The notes under the pieces were generated by a model. That model saw nothing but the letters and a program-made list of their open reading frames with translations. It made no database searches and was not told where the DNA came from. From Candidatus Symbiopectobacterium endolongispinus (GTDB lineage: Bacteria; Pseudomonadota; Gammaproteobacteria; Enterobacterales; Enterobacteriaceae), in contig NZ_JAFJYB010000001.1 in assembly GCF_018777385.1 (NCBI RefSeq), forward strand, positions 558,001 to 622,000: 64,000 bases of DNA. The letters run 5' to 3'. Positions 38,302 through 48,005 of this stretch are shown here, piece after piece. Every line of letters starts with the position of its first letter. Position 1 is the stretch's first letter. Position numbers and translations under genes: made by a program.

Positions 38302-39255
38302 CTAGCTATTTACCTTGGCTATCAGATCCATCATTTTAAGTTTTGAATCGGTTGATACCTTTCTGACTTCCAGTTCAATGCCGCGCGCATCCAACGCCTT
38401 GAAGGCTTCGATATCTTTGGCATCAATGGAGATGGCGTTATTGACCTGAGTTTTACCTTGACGATACGCCATGCCGCCGATGTTCACGGAGGTGATTTCA
38501 ACGCCATTCTCAACCAGACGCTGCACATCGGTGGGATTAGTGAACAGCAGCATCACGCGGTCGTTGGCGTATTTCGGGTTTTCATATACCCGGATCGCTT
38601 TGGCAACGTCTACCACGTGGGCGGTTACACCGGGAGGGGCAACCTGTGTCAACAACGTTTTGCGCACGTTATCGGCAGCAACTTCGTCACTTACGACGAT
38701 AATGCGGCTGACATTGGTCTCTTTGGTCCAGCGGGTTGCTACCTGACCGTGAATCAAGCGGTCATCAATACGCGCGAGGTCAATCTTCATATGCCCGCCG
38801 GGGCAAACCTGCGCGGGGGCAACAGCTTTAGCCACCGGTTTGGCGGCAGGTGCCAGTTCAGCGGCTTTCAGCTCTTTCACGCCTGCGCGACCCGCTTCAA
38901 GCGCGATGGCTATCAACTCCTCGAAGCTAGGGTTATCGTCGCGTGCCATAAACGTTTCTGCCAGCATTGGGATATTCACCCCGGCAATCACGTCATGGTT
39001 GGCCTTATCCGTGACCAGACGGCTGGCGGCATTGAACGGGCTGCCGCCCCAGGTATCAACAAGAAACAGCACGCCAAGCGACGTATCCAACGTTTCGAGC
39101 TTAGCCTGATATTTCTCAATTAACGTTTCCGCATTTTCACCGGGAACGAAATCAATCCAGGCAACGTTACTTTGTTCACCCAGAATCATTTCCGCTGTTT
39201 TCAGCAGTGGCCCGGCGGTGGATCCGTGAGTGCACAACATAATTGCAATACTCAC
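38302..39255 (-). CDS. manX: Mannose PTS enzyme IIAB
   Basis: Cytoplasmic two-domain phosphocarrier; 317 residues. The IIA domain (about 1-130) has the phosphorylated His in MLCTHGSTA. An Ala/Pro-rich linker (AAELAPAAKPVAKAVAPAQ) follows. The IIB domain begins at HMKIDLARIDDRLIHGQV, with its phospho-His in RLIHGQV. GAGGAGG precedes the ATG at 39255. It is the first gene of manXYZ; a Mlc-type inverted repeat lies about 190 bases upstream. Confidence 0.95.
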   Translation of the reverse strand: MSIAIMLCTHGSTAGPLLKTAEMILGEQSNVAWIDFVPGENAETLIEKYQAKLETLDTSLGVLFLVDTWGGSPFNAASRLVTDKANHDVIAGVNIPMLAETFMARDDNPSFEELIAIALEAGRAGVKELKAAELAPAAKPVAKAVAPAQVCPGGHMKIDLARIDDRLIHGQVATRWTKETNVSRIIVVSDEVAADNVRKTLLTQVAPPGVTAHVVDVAKAIRVYENPKYANDRVMLLFTNPTDVQRLVENGVEITSVNIGGMAYRQGKTQVNNAISIDAKDIEAFKALDARGIELEVRKVSTDSKLKMMDLIAKVNS

Positions 39256-39440
39256 TTGCTACCTCCTCATTCTATTTAAGATACTCAATGCATCCGGTTA
39301 AGGGGGAAGGCAATTAACCGAAGTGATATCAGTATGAAAGTAAGTTTTTACTCAAGAATCACAAAAGAATAAAAAGGATGTGCTGTAGCGTTATATGCTA
39401 TGGAACGATTCAGGCTCCCCATCATAGGTGTAATGTCCGA

Positions 39441-39466
39441 TTTATTTTACCCACTGAAAAAATAAA
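39441..39466. promoter_or_regulatory. Mlc/NagC-type operator candidate for manXYZ
   Basis: TTTATTTT, ten bases, AAAATAAA: a perfect 8-bp inverted repeat of the Mlc/NagC type. E. coli manXYZ is repressed by both. Its position 190 bases before manX is further upstream than usual. Confidence 0.45.
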
Positions 39467-39734
39467 TAGTGTGACGTTGCTTACATATTTGCTGGTTAAA
39501 ACGTCGTTTTTTATGTGATTGAGAACAATATCACGGGCATGTTAAGAAACGTTGCATATTGGCGTTTTTTGGTAGCAAAGAAATCTTTGTAAAAATTCGA
39601 AACAACCTGCTAGAGTAGCCTCTTGTTTAATTGCTTAGGAGCACAGGGTTTCGACCTACTCTATATGGACCGTCACCGACAATCCTTTCTTATCCCAGCC
39701 GGTCTGCGCCGGTGCTGTTTCTGGGGCTAACCTG

Positions 39735-39857
39735 ATGGGTCACCCATTTATCGATAGCCGCCAGGGCGGTATTTCTTCTCTTGCTGTTTCCCCTATGCTG
39801 CGCCACATCACACCGACGGTGTTGATGCTGTCTGCTTGCACCATTTCTGGAGTCTGA
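39735..39857 (+). CDS. Candidate leader ORF coupled to yoaE
   Basis: A 40-codon frame ([20 protein letters not shown]...) ends in TGA one base before the yoaE ATG, the spacing of translational coupling. The same frame is open upstream to 39639, so the real start may be earlier, for example the ATA at 39663 or another codon after TTAGGAG (39635-39641). E. coli has a small protein, YoaL, encoded just before yoaE and linked to it; I suspect this is the counterpart but cannot align it from memory. The rest of 39256-39734 shows no gene. Confidence 0.4.
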   Translation: MGHPFIDSRQGGISSLAVSPMLRHITPTVLMLSACTISGV

Positions 39858-39858
39858 C

Positions 39859-41374
39859 ATGGAATTTTTGCTAGATCCCTCAATCTGGGCGGGCCTGTTG
39901 ACGCTGGTAGTGTTGGAAATCGTTCTGGGCATCGATAACTTGGTGTTCATCGCCATTCTGGCGGATAAGTTGCCGCCGAAGCAGCGCGACAAGGCCCGTG
40001 TCATCGGCCTCTCGCTGGCGCTCTTGATGCGTCTGGGACTGTTGTCTCTGATTTCATGGATGGTGAAACTGACCAACCCACTGATCACTATCGCTGGTTA
40101 CGGTTTCTCCGCGCGCGATATGATCTTGCTGGCGGGGGCTATTTTTGCTATTCAAAGCCACCACGGAACTGCATGAACGGCTGGAAAATCGGCCGCATGA
40201 GCATAACGGGCCCAAGGTTCACGCCAGTTTCTGGGCGGTTGTCGCACAGATTGTCGTACTGGATGCGGTGATCACGGCTGTTGGTATGGTTAACCATATC
40301 GGCGTGTGATGATGATGGCGGTGATGCTGCTGGCATCCAAGCCACTCATGAACTTCGTCAATACCCACCAGACGGTGATAGTACCCTGCCTTAGTTTCTT
40401 GCTGATGATCGGTTTGAGCTTGATGGCGGAAGGCTTCGGTTTTCATATTCCGAAAGGTTACCTGTACGCTGCGATCGGTTTCTCGATTCTCATTGAGCTG
40501 TTTAACCAGATTGCGCGCCGCAATTTCATCAAACACCAGTCGCGTCGCCCGATGCGCGAGCGGACTGCCGAAGCGATCCTGCGTTTGATGGGGTCGCGTA
40601 AAGCCACGGACGATGAAGAAGCCAAACCAGCATCTCCTGCCATGGAAACCTTCGCATAAGAAGAACGCTACATGATCAGCGGTGTATTGACGCTGGCATA
40701 GCGCTCGCTGCGCAGTGTGATGACGCCGCGTACCGAGATTTCCTGGGTGGACAGTGGACGCTCGATTGACGATATTCGCGTGCAATTACTGGATACGCCG
40801 CACAGCCTGTTCCCAGTTTGCCGTGGTTCTCTGGATGAGTTGGTCGGTGTGGTGCGCGCCAAAGAATTGCTGGTGGCGCTGGATAACGGTGTGGATGTAG
40901 TAGAGCTTTGCTGCTGCCACACCGCCGCTGGTGGTGCCGTATACGCTGGATGCTATCAATCTGCTACCGGTACTGCGCCGTGCCAAGGGCAGTCTGGTTG
41001 TCGTCACCAACGAGTTTGGTGTGGTACGGGGGTTGGTGACGCCGTTGGATATTCTGGAAGCGATTGCCGGTGAATTCCTGGATGAAGATGAAACGCCGGA
41101 TATTGTGGTCGAAGAGGGCGGCTGGTTGGTGAAAGGCGGTACCGATTTGCACACGTTGCAACAGGTGCTGGACAGCCATAAACTGGTCGATCCGAAAGAG
41201 GAATATGCGTCGTTGGCGTGGTTGTTGCTGGCACACAGCAATGACATTCCCAAGGTGGGCGAAGTGATTGAACTGCATCACTTCCGTTTTGAGATCATGG
41301 CCGTATCGGAATACCAAATCGAACTGGTGCGGGTGACGCGTTTGGCCGATCCTTATGCGGATGAAGAAGAGTAA
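39859..41374 (+). pseudogene. yoaE: YoaE (TerC/CorC-type membrane protein), heavily decayed
   Basis: Inner-membrane protein of about 515 residues: an N-terminal TerC-like domain followed by a CBS/CorC domain, possibly in metal homeostasis. At least six lesions: a small deletion near 40142-40147, an in-frame loss of FSLDAV between two LDAV repeats near 40259-40273, a frameshift with lost residues near 40303-40310, TAA at 40657-40659, TAG at 40699-40701 and an extra base near 40903-40907. Start ([20 protein letters not shown]) and end (EYQIELVRVTRLADPY) are still clear. This is the most decayed gene of the window. Confidence 0.93.
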
Positions 41375-41403
41375 TCTTTGCTTCTGACTCTGTAACTTTT
41401 CCC

Positions 41404-41491
41404 CCGTCATCCCCGGAGAAAGCCGGGAATCTCTGCGAGAAAAAGTGCTTTTCTTCGGCAAGAGATTCCCGGCTTTCTCCGGGGATGACGG
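41404..41491. repeat. Perfect 31-bp palindromic repeat (MITE-like)
   Basis: Arms 41404-41434 and 41461-41491 are perfectly complementary over 31 bases (outer end CCGTCATCCCCGGAGAAAGC). The 26-base centre itself can fold (GAAAAAGTGCTTTTC). A tail GGAATGACGGTGGGCGTA follows at 41501-41518. A degenerate copy lies after osmE at 13888-13986. It is non-coding, lies after a gene, and resembles a miniature inverted-repeat element or REP-like family. Confidence 0.85.
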
Positions 41492-41525
41492 AGGTGGGCA
41501 GGAATGACGGTGGGCGTATGCGCTG

Positions 41526-42890
41526 TTAATCACATTGTACTTTCACGGCCAAACCACCACGCGAGGTTTCGCGGTATTTGGCATTCATGTCTTTACCTGT
41601 TTCGTACATGGTTTCAATCACTTTATCGAGCGATACGCGCGGTTCGCTGGTGCGACGCATGGCCATGCGAGTTGCATTGATGGCTTTCACCGAGGCGATG
41701 GCATTGCGCTCAATGCACGGTACCTAAACCTGACCCGCGACAGGATCGCAAGTGAGACCGAGGTTGTGCTCCATACCAATTTCAGCGGCAACGCATACTT
41801 GCTCCTTACTGGCTCCGAGTAATTCCGCCAGGCCTGCTGCCGCCATGGAACAGGCCACACCGACTTCACCCTGACAGCCAACTTCCGCGCCGGAGATCGA
41901 GGCATTCATCTTGTACAGTATGCCAATCGCCCCGGCGGCGAGGAAGTAACGCAGGGCAATGTCGGTGGTGATCGGCTCAATAAAGTGATCGTAATAAGCC
42001 AATACCGCCGGAACGATCCCGCAAGCTCCGTTGGTCGGCGCTGTCACGACGCGGCCGCCAGCGGCGTTTTCTTCATTCACGGCGAGTGCGAACATGTTAA
42101 CCCAATCGACCACGTCCATCAGATCGTTGTAGTGTTTGCCTGCGGCTCCCAGAATACGACGCAGCGCTGAGGCGCGGCGCGGTACGCGCAGCGGGCCGGG
42201 CAGCACCCATTCGGTATTGATACCGCGCTCGATGCAGGCATGCATGGTTTGCCATACATCAGCGAAGTAGCGCTCAATCTCATCCCGACTGTGTAGCGCC
42301 AACTCATTGCGCATCACCAACCCGGAAAGGGACAGACCGTGCTGTTTACAGTGCACCAGCATCTCTTTTGCCGAGTGGAAGGGAAATGGCACCTGAACGA
42401 CACCTGCGCTGCTTTGTCAAAAGTGGGCTTCATCAACGATAAATCCACCGCCGATGGAGTAATAGGTGTTGCGATACAGAGGGAGGTCGCCGCCAAAAGC
42501 GGTGATCGTCATGCCATTCTCGTGCAGGGAGAGATTTTCACTGCGAAAATTCATGCCGCCGTGCAGCGGAAAATCCACTTCATGCTGACCGTTTGCCAGC
42601 AGCAAGCGTTCGCGCTGTTCCACGTCGCGGATAAATCCCGGAATGGCATCGATGGCGATGGTATCGGGCATGTTGCCCGCCAGTCCCATAATGATGGCGA
42701 TATCGGTATGGTGCCCTTTCCCGGTCAGGGAGAGCGAGCCATAGACGTCAACGGCGATGCGGGTAACATCGCCAAGCTTACCCAGTTCAATCAAATCATC
42801 GACAAATTGCTTACCGGCTTTCATCGGTCCAACCGTATGAGAGCTTGAAGGGCCAATACCGATCTTGAACATGTCGAAAACGCTTATCAA
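41526..42890 (-). pseudogene. sdaA: L-serine deaminase, two nonsense codons
   Basis: Iron-sulphur L-serine dehydratase that turns serine into pyruvate and ammonia; 454 codons, the E. coli SdaA length. TGA at 42417-42419 stands for the Gly after IVDEAHF, and TAG at 41724-41726 for the Gln in VAGQVQVPC. The cluster-binding Cys residues ([31 protein letters not shown]) are otherwise present. There are no frameshifts, so only substitutions separate it from a working gene. Confidence 0.92.
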
Positions 42891-43130
42891 GCGAAAGCTC
42901 CTCGAAAGCGCAGATTTAGAATAATACTCCTTGGATCGCGCTATTGTAGTTGGGTTTATATGGCAGGAGTGGACTTTTCACATGAAAAAACTTATGCACC
43001 AGGTGAAGATAACTTATAGCAGATCCGCATCACACTTGCGTTTGACAAGGATAATCAAGGGAATAGAAATGCCACTGTTTATATGTGGTTAATGTCCGCG
43101 CAGGGAATAATCAGAATAAAATGCTACATT

Positions 43131-43747
43131 TCAGTCGGTTGAGGCGGAGACTTGAAGAGCAAGCTGGCGAATGATGGCGGCAGTCAGCCCCCAGACAAAC
43201 TGTTGCCGATACCAGGAAAGATAAACGCGGTGCGTTTGGCGCTGTCGCTCAATATCCAGCGGATAGTAGCGCGCCAGCGAAAACGCATCGGTCAACGGCA
43301 TTTCAAACAGTTCTGCCACCTCATCCGCATTGGGCGCAACGCGAATATTGGCCGGTAACAGCCCAACCACGGGCGTGACCTGAAAGCCGCTGACACTGTC
43401 CAGTGGCGACAGGGTGCCTAACACCGTCACAACCTCATGGGCAATAGACACTTCCTCTTGGGCTTCGCGCAATGCCGTGGCGATCAAGCTGGCGTCGCTA
43501 CTGTCTGCAGCACCTCCGGGGAAGGCAACTTGCCCGGCATGCTTGCGCAGTGTGCTGGCGCGCCGGGTCAGTAATAGCGTCGGAGCATCGAAGTGGCACA
43601 CAATCGGCACCAGCACAGCCGCTTTACGCACTTGGCGCACCGGTTTGGCCTGCGGTGCACGCTGCAACTGAAAGCGCGTGACGAAGTTCGATAAGTCGTC
43701 AGTCAGCGGGGGAATGGAAAGGTAACTGGCTGAATTACTGTACTCAT
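43131..43747 (-). pseudogene. nudL: NudL Nudix hydrolase, probable 5' frameshift
   Basis: Nudix hydrolase of the coenzyme A pyrophosphatase subfamily. The Nudix box is intact (GGAADSSDASLIATALREAQEEVSI holds the REXXEE core). The natural start is an ATG at 43745-43747 that overlaps the pabB stop (ATGA), but its frame ends at a TGA after 14 codons. Adding one C to the run at 43708-43712 joins MSTVIQPVTFPFP to PLTDDLSNFVTRFQLQRAPQ and gives a 205-residue protein; E. coli has 192. Without that repair only a TTG at 43667 with no ribosome site is available (178 residues). Confidence 0.65.
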
Positions 43748-45120
43748 AACCTGTGCGCCGTGTTTAGTAGGGGAAGAATTCGGCCCAGTTTATCCAGGGT
43801 TTCCTGGTATTCCGCCTGCTCCTCGCTGTCTGCCACGATACCACCGCCCGCCCAGCAGTGAAGTTGCCCCTGTTCTGCAATCAGCGTGCGAATGGTAATG
43901 CTGGTATCCATGGTGCCACAGACGCTGATATAGCCAATGCTGCCACAATAGGCGTTGCGGCGATGCGGTTCCAGCTCTTCGATAATCTCCATGGCGCGAA
44001 TTTTGGGCGCACCGGTGATGGAGCCACCGGGAAAACAGGCGCGCAGCAAATCCGTGGCATGGCTGTTTTCCGGTAGCCTTGCCTCAATGGTGCTGACCAG
44101 ATGGTGCACCGCCGGAAACGGCTCAACGTGAAACAGCACAGGCACCAGCACGCTTCCGGGTACGGCAACGCGGCCAATATCATTACGCAGCAGGTCGACA
44201 ATCATTAAATTCTCTGCGCGATCTTTCTGCGAGACTGCAAGCGCCTTGACGCGGCGCGCATCTTCCTGTGGATCGGCAGCGCGCGGCAGTGTCCCCTTGA
44301 TGGGGCGCGTTTCAATGCGCTGATTTTGTAGCTGCAAGAAACGCTCTGGCGATACGCTGATGACGCAATGCTCCGGCAAGCGGATAAACGCAGAAAACGG
44401 GGCTCGATTGGCATCAGAAAGCGAGAGAAAAGCCTGCCATTCATCACCGCGATAACCTGCGCTGAAGCGCTGTGCCAGGTTGACCTGATAGCAATCCCCC
44501 CCGCGCAGATAGGCTTGAATGTGTTGGAAGCGGATGCCGTATTCATCCCGTGTCATATTGGACTGCCACGGGGTAGTCAGTTGGAAATAGCCAAGGGAAG
44601 TTACATCTGGCGGTGCGGATAACCAGGCCAGCCGCGCTTCATGGTTACCATAGGTTACCAGCATAAGCGTCTGCAGCTGGTGGTCGGCGATCAGCGCCCA
44701 GTCGTAGATGCCCACTGCCATGTCCGGCAGGTGGATATCTTGCTTTGCCTGTGATGGAAGCGTTTCGATGCGTCGTCCGAGATCGTAACCAAACAAGCCG
44801 AGTACACCGCCCTGAAAAGGCATATCGGGATGCGTGTGTGCGGCGATCCCGGCCAGCGTCATTGTCTGGCGCACCAACAAGAATGGATCTTGTGTGGAGC
44901 GCTCTGTGCCGTCCGCGCGCGTGATGAGCGTCTCATCGCCCTGAGTGGTTAACGTTGCTACCGGGTCGGCCACCATGATATCGAAACGGTTGTGCTGGTG
45001 AACGGCAAAACCGGAGTGCAGCAGCATGGCCCATGGCTGATGAGAGAATCTGGCAAACAGATGCAGCAGGGCATCCGGCTGATAAGGCAGTCTATGAAAA
45101 TCAGGTAAACGAGAATCCAT
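43744..45120 (-). CDS. pabB: Aminodeoxychorismate synthase component I
   Basis: Converts chorismate, with ammonia from PabA, into 4-amino-4-deoxychorismate for folate synthesis. It has 458 residues, as in the family. The chorismate-binding domain occupies the C-terminal two thirds, with the nucleophile Lys in RPIKGTLPR, then AENLMIVDLLRNDIG and the PGGSITGAPKIRAMEII motif. All are intact. The 3' end overlaps the nudL start, as in E. coli. It is read away from yoaH. Confidence 0.95.
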   Translation of the reverse strand: MDSRLPDFHRLPYQPDALLHLFARFSHQPWAMLLHSGFAVHQHNRFDIMVADPVATLTTQGDETLITRADGTERSTQDPFLLVRQTMTLAGIAAHTHPDMPFQGGVLGLFGYDLGRRIETLPSQAKQDIHLPDMAVGIYDWALIADHQLQTLMLVTYGNHEARLAWLSAPPDVTSLGYFQLTTPWQSNMTRDEYGIRFQHIQAYLRGGDCYQVNLAQRFSAGYRGDEWQAFLSLSDANRAPFSAFIRLPEHCVISVSPERFLQLQNQRIETRPIKGTLPRAADPQEDARRVKALAVSQKDRAENLMIVDLLRNDIGRVAVPGSVLVPVLFHVEPFPAVHHLVSTIEARLPENSHATDLLRACFPGGSITGAPKIRAMEIIEELEPHRRNAYCGSIGYISVCGTMDTSITIRTLIAEQGQLHCWAGGGIVADSEEQAEYQETLDKLGRILPLLNTAHRL

Positions 45121-45244
45121 CGTTGTTATGTCATTGTGCAGGTGCTGATTAATATCGTTGTTAGCGTTATGATGCGTGCTTATAGGTCACGCCAGTGCGT
45201 CAGCCTAGCACAATTCGCCCACGGCGTATAAGGAAGCTGACTGA

Positions 45245-45424
45245 ATGTTTAATGATATGCCCCCCTTAACCCACTCGCAGCAGCAAGACGCGGTTGAACG
45301 TATTCAATCGCTGATGGCGCAAGGTATGAGCAGTGGAGAGGCCATCGCATTGGTTGCCGCTGACTTACGGCGGCAATATAGAAGTGACACGGTCACTTAT
45401 GATGAAAGTGACGAGGATGAATAA
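45245..45424 (+). CDS. yoaH: YoaH (UPF0181) small protein
   Basis: A 59-residue protein ([20 protein letters not shown] at the start), conserved in enterobacteria between pabB and yoaB; E. coli YoaH has the same length and the same [21 protein letters not shown] core. The acidic end (YDESDEDE) is also typical. It is divergent from pabB. The function is unknown. It was found by reading the gap between pabB and yoaB. Confidence 0.9.
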   Translation: MFNDMPPLTHSQQQDAVERIQSLMAQGMSSGEAIALVAADLRRQYRSDTVTYDESDEDE

Positions 45425-45464
45425 GCCCTAACGCAGGCGCTCAGCGGACGACTTTCAGAATGCA

Positions 45465-45812
45465 CTACAGCGCGGCGATGGCCTTGATTCCCACTTTATA
45501 TTTCGGGTTCATCAGACGCGCTTCTACGGTACAGCGTACCGGCGCCGGGCCTGCCACCACCCAAGCATCCCAGGCGGCATTCATGGCGCTAAAGTCTGCT
45601 GCGTCAGCAAGGAAAATCGTCACATCCAGCAGACGCGTTTTGTCTGAACCATTCTGACTCAGGATGGCATCAAGCTGTGCCAGGGTGCTTTCGGTTTGCG
45701 CCTGAGCATCGGCATCCAGATTCTCCAGCACGCTGGTGTAGTAAAGGGTGCCGTTATGAATTACGGCATCGGACCAGCGGGCTTCTGGTTGAATTCTGAT
45801 AATGTCTGTCAT
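45465..45812 (-). CDS. yoaB: RidA-family protein YoaB
   Basis: Member of the RidA/YjgF/UK114 family of enamine/imine deaminases; 115 residues. The family core (GTLYYTSVLENLDADAQAQT, FLADAADFSAMNAAWDAWV) and the arginine-containing substrate motif APVRCTVEARL are present. E. coli YoaB is the direct counterpart by sequence and place. It probably removes reactive enamine intermediates, although YoaB itself is little studied. Intact. Confidence 0.9.
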   Translation of the reverse strand: MTDIIRIQPEARWSDAVIHNGTLYYTSVLENLDADAQAQTESTLAQLDAILSQNGSDKTRLLDVTIFLADAADFSAMNAAWDAWVVAGPAPVRCTVEARLMNPKYKVGIKAIAAL

Positions 45813-46006
45813 TGGTTGTCTCCCTGCATCAATCCTAAAAGATAAAAATCGTTTTGCAGCCTACCATGATTCTGTGGGGTGAGGCGATGTGATCGCGATG
45901 CAAGGTGGCTGCCGGGGCGGACACAGGGCATAATTGAACAATAGCTTCACCGCATCCCTTCCGGTTTTGGTTGTGGTAATTGGGCAGTGACAAATAGAGA
46001 GCGTGT

Positions 46007-47932
46007 GTGACAAAACATTCCGTACAGGACGATTTTTCTCCCGAAGGCACCTTGGCGCGAGCCATTGACGGTTTTAAACCGCGTGAACCTCAGCGTGATA
46101 TGGCTGCTGCGGTAGAGCGCGCCATTGTCGAACAACACGCACTGGTGGTGGAAGCGGGCACCGGTACCGGCAAAACCTATGCCTATCTGGTTCCGGCGCT
46201 GCGTTCTGAACGCAAGGTCATTGTCTCCACCGGTTCGAAAGCCCTTCAGGACCAGCTTTTTTCACGTGATTTACCGCGCATCGCCACCGCCTTGGGTTAC
46301 ACCGGGCAGGTCGCGTTACTCAAAGGCCGATCGAACTATCTGTGTATCGAGTGGCTGGAGCAACAATCACTGGCTGGAGGCGATCTGAGCGGTGAAGCGC
46401 TGAGCGAACTAATACGTTTGCGGGGATGGTCATCGGCCACGGTAGATGGTGACATCAGTACCTGCACCGACGTGGCGGAGGATAGTGCGGTGTGGCCGTT
46501 AGTCACCAGCACCAATGACAACTGTCTGGGGAGCAATTGCCCACATTATAAAGAATGCTTCGTGGTCAAAGCGCGGCGTAAGGCGATGGAATCCGATGTC
46601 GTGGTGGTTAACCATCACCTCTATCTGGCCGATATGGTGGTCAAAGAGAGCGGATTTGCTGAGCTTATCCCGGATAGCGATGTGGTTATTTTCGATGAAG
46701 CACATCAGATCCCCGATATCGCCAGTCACTACTTTGGTCAGCAACTCACCAGTCGTCAATTGCTCGATCTGGCGAAAGATATCATTATCGCGTATCGCAC
46801 CGAAGTGCGCGATGCGGCTCAACTGCAAAAATCCGCCGATCGCTTATCACAAAGCACACAGGATTTTCGGCTGGCACTGGGTGATCCCGGTTTTCGCGGC
46901 AACCTGCGTGATGTGTTGGCGCAACCCTCGCTGCAACGCGCGCTGCTGTTGCTCGATGATGCGCTTGAACTCTGCTATGACGTTGCCAAACTGTCGCTCG
47001 GGCGCTCGGCGTTGCTGGATGCCGCCTTTGAACGCGCGACCCTGTATCGCGCCCGTCTCAAACGGCTACAGGATGTGCAACAGGCCGGTTACAGCTATTG
47101 GTATGAATGCAATGCGCGGCATTTTGTGTTGGCGCTGACACCGCTCTCCGTGGCGGACCGTTTTCGTGAGCTGATGCAAGAGAAGAAGGCCGCATGGATC
47201 TTTACCTCGGCGACGCTGTCGGTTAACGACCGGGTCGAGCATTTTACCGAGCGCTTGGGATTGGACCATGCGCAATCTATGTTGCTGCCGAGCCCGTTTG
47301 ATTATGCGCAGCAGACGCTGCTTTGCGTGCCACGTTTTCTGCCGGAATTGCAGCAACGGGGTGCGGCACAACGGTTGGCCACTCAGTTGCGTCCTCTCAT
47401 CGAGGCGAATCGCGGGCGTTGCTTTATGTTGTGTACTTCGCACCAAATGATGCGCGATCTGGCCGCAGAGTTCCGTGCCTCACTGACATTGCCCGTGTTG
47501 CTTCAGGGCGAAACCAGCAAGGCACAACTGTTAGCGCAGTTTGTCTCTGCGGGGAATGCGTTGCTGGTGGCGACCAGCAGCTTCTGGGAAGGGGTGGATG
47601 TGCGCGGTGATGCGCTCTCTTGTGTGATTATCGATAAACTGCCGTTTACCTCGCCAGATGACCCGCTGCTGAAAGCGCGTATCGAAGATTGCCGCCTGCG
47701 CGGCGGCGCTCCGTTTGACGAAGTACAACTGCCCGATGCGGTCATCACCCTGAAACAAGGGGTGGGGCGTTTGATTCGCGATGTGGACGATCGCGGCGTT
47801 ATCGTTATATGCGATAACCGTCTGGTGATGCGTCCTTACGGCAAAACCTTTCTGCAAAGCCTGCCGCCAGCTGCTCGCACGCGCGATCTGACTCAAGCGA
47901 TCCGTTTTCTTTACCGCACCGAGGCGTTGTGA
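46007..47932 (+). CDS. yoaA: DinG-family ATP-dependent helicase YoaA
   Basis: XPD/DinG-type 5'-3' DNA helicase with an iron-sulphur cluster; in E. coli it works with HolC in replication-fork repair. It has 641 residues. Walker A is EAGTGTGKTYA, the DEAH box IFDEAHQ, motif III TSATLS, and motifs V-VI SSFWEGVDVRG and KQGVGRLIRD. Cluster Cys residues are seen in YLCIEW and DNCLGSNCPHYKECF. The start is a GTG at 46007; an N-terminal stretch of a few residues more than in E. coli. Intact. Confidence 0.94.
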   Translation: MTKHSVQDDFSPEGTLARAIDGFKPREPQRDMAAAVERAIVEQHALVVEAGTGTGKTYAYLVPALRSERKVIVSTGSKALQDQLFSRDLPRIATALGYTGQVALLKGRSNYLCIEWLEQQSLAGGDLSGEALSELIRLRGWSSATVDGDISTCTDVAEDSAVWPLVTSTNDNCLGSNCPHYKECFVVKARRKAMESDVVVVNHHLYLADMVVKESGFAELIPDSDVVIFDEAHQIPDIASHYFGQQLTSRQLLDLAKDIIIAYRTEVRDAAQLQKSADRLSQSTQDFRLALGDPGFRGNLRDVLAQPSLQRALLLLDDALELCYDVAKLSLGRSALLDAAFERATLYRARLKRLQDVQQAGYSYWYECNARHFVLALTPLSVADRFRELMQEKKAAWIFTSATLSVNDRVEHFTERLGLDHAQSMLLPSPFDYAQQTLLCVPRFLPELQQRGAAQRLATQLRPLIEANRGRCFMLCTSHQMMRDLAAEFRASLTLPVLLQGETSKAQLLAQFVSAGNALLVATSSFWEGVDVRGDALSCVIIDKLPFTSPDDPLLKARIEDCRLRGGAPFDEVQLPDAVITLKQGVGRLIRDVDDRGVIVICDNRLVMRPYGKTFLQSLPPAARTRDLTQAIRFLYRTEAL

Positions 47933-48005
47933 TGCCTCGGAGTAATTCCATTCGCGGTGTGCTATGCTACGCCGCGTTATTTTTGTTTCCCTGCCTGAGG
48001 TCGGC

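Noticed and set aside
36537-39255. Search for a lesion in manXYZ
   Set aside because: All three genes have normal length and intact phosphorylation sites; ordinary genes.
39515-39536. Possible CRP site (TGTGATTGAGAACAATATCAC) upstream of manX
   Set aside because: The half sites are about 12 bases apart instead of 6, so it does not fit the CRP consensus.
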